A DNA stretch of 35,123 nucleotides from Tannerella sp. (GTDB taxonomy: Bacteria > Bacteroidota > Bacteroidia > Bacteroidales > Tannerellaceae): the NCBI GenBank assembly GCA_031265585.1, contig JAISCL010000067.1:1-35123 (forward strand), written 5' to 3'. Below the pieces are notes generated by a model. It was not told the origin of the DNA, did no database searches, and was given only the letters and a program-made list of their open reading frames with translations. Shown in pieces: positions 24,303-30,823 of this stretch. The translations under genes and the position numbers were made by a program. Position 1 is the first letter of the stretch; each line of letters begins with the position of its first letter.

Positions 24303-24965
24303 ATGAAAATAAAGTTGTTAAAAAACAGAATTGTATTATTGGCTATCATAACGGTTGCCACGGCAGGGAATGTATGGTCGCAAACGGTTTCAAGCGAAGA
24401 TGCCCGCAAAACCCGGTGGGGTATCAAGGGCGGGATTAATGTTGCGACGGTTAATATTGAAAGCGAGAACGATTTTGCTTCGCTGGAATCTGTCCTGGGG
24501 GCAGTGGCCGGCGTAACACTCGAACATTCGTTTACACCCCGCTTCTTTTTCCATTCGGGACTTGATATCAGTGTGAAAGGTTTTGAAATGGCTTCCGGCA
24601 ACAGTTCTACGCTCACCTCTACGGCGGCCTATCTGCTGCTTCCGGCAGCAGTAGGTTATAAGTTCAACATCGGCAGGGGATGGAAGATAGAGCCGCGCCT
24701 GGGATTTTACCTGGCCTGCGGAATTGCAGGCAATACCTCGGCTACCGTTTCGGGAGAATCCGCCACGGTAAGCACTTTCGACGATGACATCCTTAAGCCT
24801 TTCGACGCGGGTACACTGGTTGGCGCTTTCTTCGACAACGGGAAAGTCGTTATCGGGATACAGGTCGAACAGGGCTTTACCGAAACGAACGGCGACAATT
24901 TCAAGGTTACGGGAGCAAAGGCGCATAACAGCAATGTTTCGATTGTAGCAGGGTATTTATTTTAG
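24303..24965 (+). CDS. Outer-membrane beta-barrel protein (OMP_b-brl type), copy B
   Basis: The 220-aa paralogue of the gene at 19258 has the same length, the same signal peptide (VWSQ) and the same barrel framework (TRWGIKGGINVATVNIESEN, YKFNIGRGWKIEPRLGFYLA, final strand VSIVAGYLF). Changes cluster at about residues 60-110 and 155-180, where surface loops are expected. The repeat covers promoter, leader and gene, about 0.8 kb, with 4.2 kb containing the lipoprotein and TIR gene between the copies. Homologous recombination between them could delete that interval. Confidence 0.85.
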   Translation: MKIKLLKNRIVLLAIITVATAGNVWSQTVSSEDARKTRWGIKGGINVATVNIESENDFASLESVLGAVAGVTLEHSFTPRFFFHSGLDISVKGFEMASGNSSTLTSTAAYLLLPAAVGYKFNIGRGWKIEPRLGFYLACGIAGNTSATVSGESATVSTFDDDILKPFDAGTLVGAFFDNGKVVIGIQVEQGFTETNGDNFKVTGAKAHNSNVSIVAGYLF

Positions 24966-24999
24966 GTATTGAGTTGAAAAAGATAAAAAAACAGGAGAC

Positions 25000-25536
25000 A
25001 TGAGAAAATTTCAAGCAATAGCATGGGCTTTGTTCACGGTGTTCATTGCCATCATAGGATTTTCAGGTTACAGCGACGGTAGTAGCTATATGGAGTGGTT
25101 CGGCATGAAACTTTCCGAAACGGAATTTCTTTGGCTGATTGTCGCCTTTGTTGTCAGCGATATTTTCGTCCTTGTAGCAGCATTCAGAAAGAGTGGGTTT
25201 GCTGAAGACAAGTTCGTTGAAAACATGAAGATGAATGCAGAGCAGATAGCCGCTGAATCGACTGAGCTGGAGGCTCCGTGTGCCGTATTGCTGAAGCGGA
25301 CAAGCAATCTCATTGGCGCTGCCCTGGGAGTTCGCGTATTCCTGAACGGCGTGGAGCAGGGAGTGTTGAAAAACGGCAATATGATTATGATGCAGACAGT
25401 GCTGGATCATAATGAACTTACAGTCCGCTACAATGGAAACGACTCCGTTCGCACGCTCAACTTCGACGCTAAGTCGGGCGGATATGTTCGCATCAAACTT
25501 AAATACATTAAGGTACAGCTGACGATTGAAAAGTAA
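25000..25536 (+). CDS. Two-helix membrane protein with a C-terminal beta domain shared with the 28020 gene
   Basis: The 178-aa protein has membrane helices at about 5-23 and 43-62, then a short linker. Residues about 90-178 form a beta-rich domain with VRVFLNGVEQGVLKNGNMIM and LNFDAKSGGYVRIKLKY. The same domain ends the protein encoded at 28020 (LRVYLNGAEQEKLENGATIE, FDALPGGEIQINY), where it follows an LRR region. It is PEGA-like in length and strand pattern, but I do not claim membership. Two-hairpin element copy 4 begins 15 bp after the stop. Confidence 0.6.
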   Translation: MRKFQAIAWALFTVFIAIIGFSGYSDGSSYMEWFGMKLSETEFLWLIVAFVVSDIFVLVAAFRKSGFAEDKFVENMKMNAEQIAAESTELEAPCAVLLKRTSNLIGAALGVRVFLNGVEQGVLKNGNMIMMQTVLDHNELTVRYNGNDSVRTLNFDAKSGGYVRIKLKYIKVQLTIEK

Positions 25537-25551
25537 GAATTTAGAATTATA

Positions 25552-25622
25552 CCGCTCGGCGTAGCGTCTTCGCTGCGCCGGATTAGAAGCAAGGCTTTGG
25601 CCTTGCAAAATCCGGGAACAGA
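25552..25622 (+). repeat. Two-hairpin 3' element, copy 4 (best preserved)
   Basis: CGGCGTAGCG-TCTT-CGCTGCGCCG forms a 10-bp stem with a TCTT loop. A second stem, GCAAGGC-TTTG-GCCTTGC, follows. Confidence 0.8.
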
Positions 25623-25698
25623 ACTGTTGAGTTGAAAATTGAAAATTGAAAGTTGAAAATGAAGACAAGGATGAAAGCGCCGTTATTAGGTGGTTGCG

Positions 25699-25726
25699 GT
25701 AGAGACGCGATGCTTCGCGTCTCTAC
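25699..25726. repeat. REP palindrome copy 3 (one central mismatch)
   Basis: Same 28-bp element with GATGCTTCGC at the centre instead of GATGCATCGC. The left flank is diverged (GCGCCGTTATTAGGTGGTTG). From here to 25890 I see no supported gene, only a short ORF at 25818 that runs into the next leader. Confidence 0.9.
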
Positions 25727-25896
25727 ACCTGAAATCCTGTTTTCCATATCATTCCATTTTGAATGATGCGGTAAAGGTAGTAAATAATTCAATATTCAAT
25801 TTAAAAACAGATATGTCATGAACAAAAAGATTTTTCAAAGCGGCCGGCGCCCGTATAATTTTACTGCGGATGATGAAAAGAAAAACAGTAATAACC

Positions 25897-25909
25897 GCCC
25901 CTTATGGGC
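25897..25909 (+). promoter_or_regulatory. Leader hairpin copy 6
   Basis: GCCC-CTTAT-GGGC, with the stem kept but a different loop, 15 nt before ATG 25925. It is followed by ACAAAATAAGAAAGA. Confidence 0.45.
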
Positions 25910-25924
25910 ACAAAATAAGAAAGA

Positions 25925-26767
25925 ATGGAAAATATGATCACATTGTACGTGCGTTTCGATATTGACGCCGTAAAGAAAAAGTTTGATACCGGCGTTTACG
26001 GTGCGGCGTGCTACAAAACCGTATTCCGAAACCTTCCGGCGAATCTGTTGCAGGGTTGCCACGTATCGATGGGCGACTCCAATGCAACGCTGAGCGGACG
26101 GGAGTACGTCTGTATCATCGGGCTGTCCGCACCGGAGAAGCAGTTGCAGTCTATCCGCGAGGCGTTGAGCCGGAACGGTGAATTTTCGTCCGTATGCGCC
26201 GGCAATCCGCTGGCGCTGGCGTCCGTCGAAACGGAACCGCTTGTATCGGACGGTGTCTATACCGCCGACGGCGGACTCTTGGACAGTTGGGCAAAAATGG
26301 CGTTCGATTCGCTGCAAGAAGCGCCCCCCGAACAAACGGAAACGCCGCCACCGCCCCTCCGTCCGGACACAGCCGAAGAAACACGGGCAAACGCGCCCAA
26401 ACAGCGACACGGATGCCTGACCACATGGCTGGTGATCATCCTGATCGGCAATGCATCGGCAATGATTATGGGACTGCTGGCAGACCATCCTATCGGAATT
26501 GTGCTGGCTTTTCTCGGACTGATAAATATCGGTTGCGTCATACTGCTGCTGACCTGGAACAAAATCGGATTCTATGGCCTCGCGCTGACGTCGATCATCA
26601 TCTTTATTATCAATTTATATCTGGGAGTAAATATAATACAGGCAATAGCCGGATTTTTCGGGCTGTTTATCCTGTGGGGCCTGCTGAACCAGACAAAAAA
26701 CGGCGTATCCGGATGGGAAAATATGAAGAAAATTGACTGGTCAAGTCCTGCAGATAAATTGGATTGA
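25925..26767 (+). CDS. Integral membrane protein with N-terminal cytoplasmic domain (280 aa)
   Basis: Residues 1-125 form a soluble alpha/beta domain (NMITLYVRFDIDAVKKKFDT...). A proline-rich linker (about 137-155, EAPPEQTETPPPPLRPDTAE) follows. A C-terminal membrane domain has about four helices (LTTWLVIILIGNASAMIMGL, GIVLAFLGLINIGCVILLL, LTSIIIFIINLYLG, GFFGLFILWGLL) and ends GWENMKKIDW. The membrane part resembles small unnamed Bacteroidota membrane domains. GC content is clearly higher in the soluble half than in the adjoining genes. Function unknown. Confidence 0.6.
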   Translation: MENMITLYVRFDIDAVKKKFDTGVYGAACYKTVFRNLPANLLQGCHVSMGDSNATLSGREYVCIIGLSAPEKQLQSIREALSRNGEFSSVCAGNPLALASVETEPLVSDGVYTADGGLLDSWAKMAFDSLQEAPPEQTETPPPPLRPDTAEETRANAPKQRHGCLTTWLVIILIGNASAMIMGLLADHPIGIVLAFLGLINIGCVILLLTWNKIGFYGLALTSIIIFIINLYLGVNIIQAIAGFFGLFILWGLLNQTKNGVSGWENMKKIDWSSPADKLD

Positions 26768-26805
26768 GATTCAAAATTAAAAACGGATAAATAACAGTAT
26801 GAACC

Positions 26806-26822
26806 GCCTTCGCAAGGGGGGC
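26806..26822 (+). promoter_or_regulatory. Leader hairpin copy 7 (GCAA loop)
   Basis: GCCTTC-GCAA-GGGGGGC, partly through G-T pairs, 17 nt before ATG 26840. It is followed by ATAAAACAAAGAACAAA. Confidence 0.55.
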
Positions 26823-26839
26823 ATAAAACAAAGAACAAA

Positions 26840-27289
26840 ATGAAAAAGAAATTATGGATTGCCGTAATGGCATTAGTCAGTCTGTCGCTGTCATGGGCGA
26901 TGGCGCAGGAGAAAACGAAAGCACCCGCTACGGCGGCTCAAAAAACAGAAGCTGTAACATTTAAATTTAAAGGTGGAAGCTGTCAGGTAAGCGAGATTTT
27001 TCTGAACTCCACGTTTGCACCGGGGAACATAAAAGACGGAGAAAAGCCTTTTCTCATAAACTTCGCTTACACCCTGAACAGAGGCGTTGAAAGCGACGCC
27101 CTTTCCGTCCTGTACAATGAAGGGAAGTTTGTAGCCCCGGATGGGAAAACCTATAAAGCGGGTGCGGCGCTGTCGAATGATACTACTTATAGCTTGATAG
27201 TAGCCGTCCCCAAAGATCTGAATGTGGAAACGCTCAGTTTTGTATTCGGCAATCAGAAAGTGCCACTGAAACCATTTATCAAAAAATAG
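26840..27289 (+). CDS. Secreted protein of unknown function (149 aa)
   Basis: A signal peptide (LWIAVMALVSLSLSWAMAQ, cleavage near Q23) and an Ala/Thr/Lys linker are followed by a roughly 110-residue beta-sandwich-like domain (VSEIFLNSTFAPGNIKDGEK, SLIVAVPKDLNVETLSFVFG). It has no catalytic motif or cysteine pair. I recognise no family. It is spaced only 48 bp from the next lipoprotein gene, whose leader hairpin occupies the gap. Confidence 0.6.
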   Translation: MKKKLWIAVMALVSLSLSWAMAQEKTKAPATAAQKTEAVTFKFKGGSCQVSEIFLNSTFAPGNIKDGEKPFLINFAYTLNRGVESDALSVLYNEGKFVAPDGKTYKAGAALSNDTTYSLIVAVPKDLNVETLSFVFGNQKVPLKPFIKK

Positions 27290-27297
27290 TATTAACC

Positions 27298-27320
27298 GCC
27301 CCTCTCTCTTGCGGGGGAGC
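27298..27320 (+). promoter_or_regulatory. Leader hairpin copy 8 (longer loop)
   Basis: CCCC (27299-27302) can pair with GGGG within 27313-27317 around a pyrimidine-rich loop. The usual AGCACAAAAACAG tail follows, 17 nt before ATG 27338. Confidence 0.4.
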
Positions 27321-27337
27321 ACAAAAACAGAAGCAAA

Positions 27338-27838
27338 ATGAAAAAGGTATATTTTAAAAGAAGAAAAGGCGTCCTGAGAGGCGCAGTGATGGGATGTATG
27401 CTGTTGTTTGCAGCAATAATGCTAATGACCGGTTGCGGGACGCGAAAGACGGCGACCCCGGCCTCAGCTGACGCGGTCGAACGGCAGGAGACGGAGAATC
27501 TCCGGGCGGATGATGCCAGCGCCCTGCTGCATATTTACCGCCCGAAATCCTTTGTCGGCGCAGTCGTAAGTTATCACATCCACATGGGTGACGAGCCGCT
27601 CTTCCGCGTGACGAACAACAGTAAAACGACGGTCAGGGTGACGCGCGACGGACTGCAATCCCTGTGGGGAAGGACGGAAGCGAAATCCGAAATCCCCCTG
27701 GAGATTGAATTTGGAAAGGAATACTACATCCGGTGCGGGGTGAGTATGGGCGCTTTCGTGGGACGGCCCGCATTCACGCTGATGGACAACCGGACGGGAA
27801 AAACTGAGTTTGACGCCGTTCGCATCAAGAAAAAGTAA
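27338..27838 (+). CDS. DUF2846-like lipoprotein
   Basis: The 166-aa lipoprotein has a basic N-terminus, a hydrophobic segment and lipobox MTGC (Cys33). The mature domain reads ASALLHIYRPKSFVGAVVSY, then FRVTNNSKTTVRV, EIPLEIEFGKEYYIRCGVS and FTLMDNRTGKTEF. This is the order of strands in DUF2846/PEGA-type lipoproteins, whose function is unknown. REP copy 4 lies 44 bp after the stop without a two-hairpin element. Confidence 0.65.
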   Translation: MKKVYFKRRKGVLRGAVMGCMLLFAAIMLMTGCGTRKTATPASADAVERQETENLRADDASALLHIYRPKSFVGAVVSYHIHMGDEPLFRVTNNSKTTVRVTRDGLQSLWGRTEAKSEIPLEIEFGKEYYIRCGVSMGAFVGRPAFTLMDNRTGKTEFDAVRIKKK

Positions 27839-27882
27839 GTCTTGCAAGGATGAAAGTGCAGTTGTTGGGTGGTTGCGACGCT

Positions 27883-27910
27883 GTAGAGACGCGATGCATC
27901 GCGTCTCTAC
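27883..27910. repeat. REP palindrome copy 4
   Basis: Perfect 28-bp palindrome. The left flank carries an extra GACGCT compared with copies 1 and 2, as in copy 7. The right flank TTAGCCCGGCGCAGTCCGG is shared with copies 1 and 2. Confidence 0.95.
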
Positions 27911-27986
27911 GATTAGCCCGGCGCAGTCCGGAGACCGCGTAGAATGGGGAATTTCAGTGCATGGATAAAATAAAGATATTAAAACC

Positions 27987-28002
27987 GCTTCCGCAAGGGA
28001 GC
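27987..28002 (+). promoter_or_regulatory. Leader hairpin copy 9 (GCAA loop)
   Basis: GCTTCC-GCAA-GGGAGC gives six pairs including one G-T, 17 nt before ATG 28020. The tail is ACAAAACAGACAGAGAA. Confidence 0.6.
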
Positions 28003-28019
28003 ACAAAACAGACAGAGAA

Positions 28020-28850
28020 ATGAACAGAATGAATGTAAGAAAAGCAGTAATGAGATGGACTGTCGTGTCGATGGTTTATGCAATGGTAGCGCTGAGCGCG
28101 TACGGGCAGGAGATTGGCGGAGAGATGACGTCCGAGGTGAAGTGGCGTATTGAGGGTGAAACGCTGTATATAAGCGGGAAAGGGGTGGTGCCGACTACTA
28201 TGTTTGGACAGCAGTCGCCCTGGTACCCGTACCGTTCACAGTTCCATGCGGTAGTGATCGAAGAAGGCATCACGGAGGCAGGTAAATATTTGTTTAACGG
28301 CTACAAAAACATTACCTCCCTGACGGTTGCAGGAAGTGTCGATGTCCTTGGCAGCTATTCGTTTTCCGGCTGCTCCAGGCTCGCGACGGTAGAAGTCAAA
28401 AGCGCTCTGCCGCCAGGTATCAACATCGCTACATTTTACCGGTCGAAAACCAAAAAGGCGAAACTCATTGTGCCGAAAGGGTGCATAGCCGAATATAAGG
28501 ATACGTCTTACTGGAAGAAATTCGGCGCTGTGGAAGAAAGTGATCAGGTGGCAACGGATGCGGAGGACATCGAAAAGAAGATTGACGCGCCATGCACCGT
28601 TCGCCTGTACCGGGAGCCGCGTTTTAGCGGAGGATCGGCCACGTTGCGCGTCTATCTGAACGGTGCGGAGCAGGAAAAGCTGGAGAACGGAGCAACCATT
28701 GAAATGAAAACCGACCGGCTGAAAAACAGAATTGACATCAAATGGCTCAAATCGGATCTGGGATACTTCCGTTTTGACGCCCTGCCGGGAGGTGAAATTC
28801 AAATTAACTATTCGGCTGCTACGGGAAGTTTTAAAATTATGGAGGAGTGA
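28020..28850 (+). CDS. BspA-type LRR protein with C-terminal PEGA-like domain
   Basis: The 276-aa protein has a signal peptide MNRMNVRKAVMRWTVVSMVY ending near AYGQ, nearly the same as that of the gene at 18388. Residues about 35-165 are BspA-like: EVKWRIEGETLYISGKGVVP, an LRR_5 repeat with ITSLTVAGSVDVLGSYSFSG, and the closing VPKGCIAEYKDTSYWKKFG. Residues about 190-276 are the same beta domain as in the 25000 gene (APCTVRLYREPRF, LRVYLNGAEQEKLENG, FDALPGGEIQINY). A surface role is inferred. A two-hairpin element begins only 4 bp after the stop. Confidence 0.7.
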   Translation: MNRMNVRKAVMRWTVVSMVYAMVALSAYGQEIGGEMTSEVKWRIEGETLYISGKGVVPTTMFGQQSPWYPYRSQFHAVVIEEGITEAGKYLFNGYKNITSLTVAGSVDVLGSYSFSGCSRLATVEVKSALPPGINIATFYRSKTKKAKLIVPKGCIAEYKDTSYWKKFGAVEESDQVATDAEDIEKKIDAPCTVRLYREPRFSGGSATLRVYLNGAEQEKLENGATIEMKTDRLKNRIDIKWLKSDLGYFRFDALPGGEIQINYSAATGSFKIMEE

Positions 28851-28854
28851 TCCC

Positions 28855-28890
28855 CCGCCTGGCGTAGCGTCTTCGATGCACCGGGTTAAA
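28855..28890 (+). repeat. Two-hairpin 3' element, copy 5 (first hairpin only)
   Basis: GGCGTAGCGTCTTCGATGCA followed by CCGGGTTAAAA; the second hairpin is missing and the next gene starts 11 bp later at 28902. Confidence 0.65.
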
Positions 28891-28901
28891 ACATTATAAA
28901 C

Positions 28902-29234
28902 ATGAGCTTTTCGGGTGATATTAAAAAGCTGGCCGGATTCAAATATGTGACTACCGGCGACGGGAAAAAGTATGACGTGGACGATTTGGTTCTATTGATT
29001 ACAAATTCGCGCGATAAAAAGGAAATCGGGATGGCCGTAACCCTGTTCCTTGCTGTCGCCAAGGTGTCTTTGAAAAAAGGTAAGGAGAAAGAAGCGCAGG
29101 CTCTCATGGCAGGAATTATGCACCTTGTAAGCAAGCGGAATGATGATGTGTTCAACCTGGAAGATGTCCGGGAACTGATTGTTAATGCGGACTTGAAAGA
29201 TGCTGCCGATAAAATATCCGGCACACCGTTATGA
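28902..29234 (+). CDS. Hypothetical cytoplasmic helical protein (110 aa)
   Basis: Begins MSFSGDIKKLAGFKYVTTGD, with no signal peptide. The chain is largely alpha-helical with amphipathic stretches (GMAVTLFLAVAKVSLKKGKE, AQALMAGIMHLVSKRNDDVF). No family is recognised. It is one of the few soluble, unexported products in the array, along with the gene at 17738. The distance from the element copy 5 remnant to its ATG is 11 bp. Confidence 0.5.
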   Translation: MSFSGDIKKLAGFKYVTTGDGKKYDVDDLVLLITNSRDKKEIGMAVTLFLAVAKVSLKKGKEKEAQALMAGIMHLVSKRNDDVFNLEDVRELIVNADLKDAADKISGTPL

Positions 29235-29261
29235 CGCAATGATAGGACTGTAAATGTAAAA

Positions 29262-29274
29262 CGTCCGAAGGACG
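29262..29274 (+). promoter_or_regulatory. Leader hairpin copy 10 (GAA loop)
   Basis: CGTCC-GAA-GGACG forms five perfect pairs with a stem sequence different from the other copies, 51 nt before ATG 29326. Confidence 0.45.
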
Positions 29275-29325
29275 GGCTGTAACAAATTTTTAAAATGTAA
29301 GAAAAATGAAAACAGTAGAAAAAAG

Positions 29326-29541
29326 ATGAAAACGTATTTAAGAATTTATGTGGTAACATTCATTTGTGCAGCGCTGGGATATTTCTGCGGACAGGATGCA
29401 GGCGGTGAATGGGCGACCCGCGGATCAGCCGTCGACCCTGCGATGCTGCCTGAAAAGCAGGATACCGGGCGCGGTTCAGGTAGAGACGCGATGCATCGCG
29501 TCTCTACAAAAAAAAACAGGGCAAGACCTGCGAAGCCATAA
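29326..29541 (+). pseudogene. 5' remnant of a WG-type lipoprotein gene cut at REP copy 5
   Basis: The start YVVTFICAALGYFCGQDAGG matches the signal and first residues of the WG lipoprotein at 33461 (YAIVFICAALGYSCEQNANS). The WG domain never arrives. After about 50 residues the frame runs through REP copy 5 (GRDAMHRVST) and stops in the next gene's leader. It looks like a signal-peptide module separated from its body at the palindrome. Confidence 0.7.
29480..29507. repeat. REP palindrome copy 5
   Basis: Perfect 28-bp palindrome immediately followed by A9 and the leader shared with copy 6. Confidence 0.95.
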
Positions 29542-29580
29542 GAGCAGGAATAATTGAAAATTGAAAAGTATATGAAAAAG
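29508..29580 (+). repeat. Shared leader after REP copies 5 and 6, first copy
   Basis: CAGGGCAAGACCTGCGAAGC and the following AAGAGCAGGAA...ATTGAAAATTGAAAA recur at 33397-33468 with very few changes. The next gene differs (WK-repeat lipoprotein here, WG lipoprotein there). CCTGC and GCAGG can pair. Confidence 0.8.
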
Positions 29581-30606
29581 AAAAATTCAAATTATGTAAA
29601 ACAGGCGCTTGCGGCAATGGTTTGCTGCTTTGCGATGATGACTTCATGCGGTGACAAAGAGGAAGATACCGGGAAAGAAGATGTGGCGGTGTATGTTTGC
29701 GGCGCTGAAATAGATCCTGAAGATAGAGAGGACGGGGATATGAAAGCGGTGCTGTGGAAAGACGGCAAAAAACAGTTTCTTCAGCCTTCCGCAGGGAAAA
29801 CAAGTTCAGTAGCCAGTTCTGTTTTTATATCCGGAAACGGTGATATCTATGTTGCCGGCTCCGAGTATGACGAGGAGAGCGATGACAACGCCGTTTTGTG
29901 GAAGAATGGCGTCGTGCAGCCCCTTCCCAGAAGCGGTTCCGACGCTGGGGCATACTCTGTTTTCGTATCGGGAAATGATGTCTATGTATCCGGATATGAT
30001 GACGAATGGGATGACGAACGGGATGATACGTATGCAGTTTTATGGAAAAACGGCAAGGAACAGTTCCTTACGGATGGAAGCAATTTCGCGGCAGGCTTTT
30101 CGGTTTTTGTATCGGGAAATGATGTGTATGTTGCAGGGTGGGAAGAGCAGGTAAGTGATTATCATGCTGTGCTTTGGAAAAACGGCGTTGCTCAATACCT
30201 GACCGACAGAAAGGATGGTTCCGTAGCCAATTCTGTTTACGTATCGGGAAAGGATGTGTATGTTGCCGGAAGTGAAGGAAACTATGCTGTGCTTTGGAAA
30301 AACGGCGTTCCGCAAAAACTTACTGACGGCAGAGAAGCACTTGCAGCTTCGGTACGCGTTGCAGGCAATGATGTCTATGTATCCGGAAGGGACGGCGGCG
30401 ATCATGCGGTTTTATGGAAAAACGGCATTCCACAAACCCTTTCCGGCACCGAAGATTTTGCAGTAGCCTCTTCCGTCTTTGTTTCAGGGAACGATGTTTA
30501 TGTCTCAGGCTTCGTATCAGATGGGGGAAAGTTGTGGAAAAATGGCGAAGAGCAAACCCTTTCCGGCGCACAAAACTCTATTGCAATATCTGTTTTTGTT
30601 AAGTGA
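29572..30606 (+). CDS. Lipoprotein with seven WK-type repeats (beta-propeller-like)
   Basis: The 344-aa lipoprotein starts at ATG 29572 (MKKKNSNYVKQ; the upstream ATG 29554 lies in the leader), with lipobox MTSC. The rest is seven repeats of about 40-45 residues, each with a VFVSGNDVYVSG strand pair and a LWKNG turn (LWKDGKKQFL, LWKNGVVQPL, LWKNGKEQFL and so on). Repeats of this kind fold into beta-propellers, and seven matches a common blade number. No catalytic motif is seen. Near-identical repeats at the DNA level suggest recent expansion. It should be exported and possibly surface-exposed. Confidence 0.7.
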   Translation: MKKKNSNYVKQALAAMVCCFAMMTSCGDKEEDTGKEDVAVYVCGAEIDPEDREDGDMKAVLWKDGKKQFLQPSAGKTSSVASSVFISGNGDIYVAGSEYDEESDDNAVLWKNGVVQPLPRSGSDAGAYSVFVSGNDVYVSGYDDEWDDERDDTYAVLWKNGKEQFLTDGSNFAAGFSVFVSGNDVYVAGWEEQVSDYHAVLWKNGVAQYLTDRKDGSVANSVYVSGKDVYVAGSEGNYAVLWKNGVPQKLTDGREALAASVRVAGNDVYVSGRDGGDHAVLWKNGIPQTLSGTEDFAVASSVFVSGNDVYVSGFVSDGGKLWKNGEEQTLSGAQNSIAISVFVK

Positions 30607-30629
30607 TACGAAATAAACAGCTACAAAAT

Positions 30630-30823
30630 ACGGCGGAACCGAAAAGCCGGATAAAAGAGTAGGGAACAAATATTTAAAACAAAGAAGTATATGAAAAAGA
30701 TGAACTGTAAAAATGAAAAGAGCGCCCTCGGCGGCGCGCTGAAACGCCTGGGAATGGTATGTCTGCTTATATGGGGCGTATGGTGTATGGCAGGTTGCGA
30801 CAAGGATGACGATGACCTGGAGG
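30630..30823 (+). repeat. Shared leader plus lipoprotein signal module, copy A
   Basis: About 190 bp of leader and signal-peptide coding sequence recur at 32562-32753 with roughly seven differences. After the signal the two proteins have nothing in common. Confidence 0.9.

Noticed and set aside
25818-25937. 39-aa ORF MNKKIFQSGRRPYN...
   Set aside because: It passes through a leader hairpin and overlaps the next start; at most a remnant start of a lost gene.
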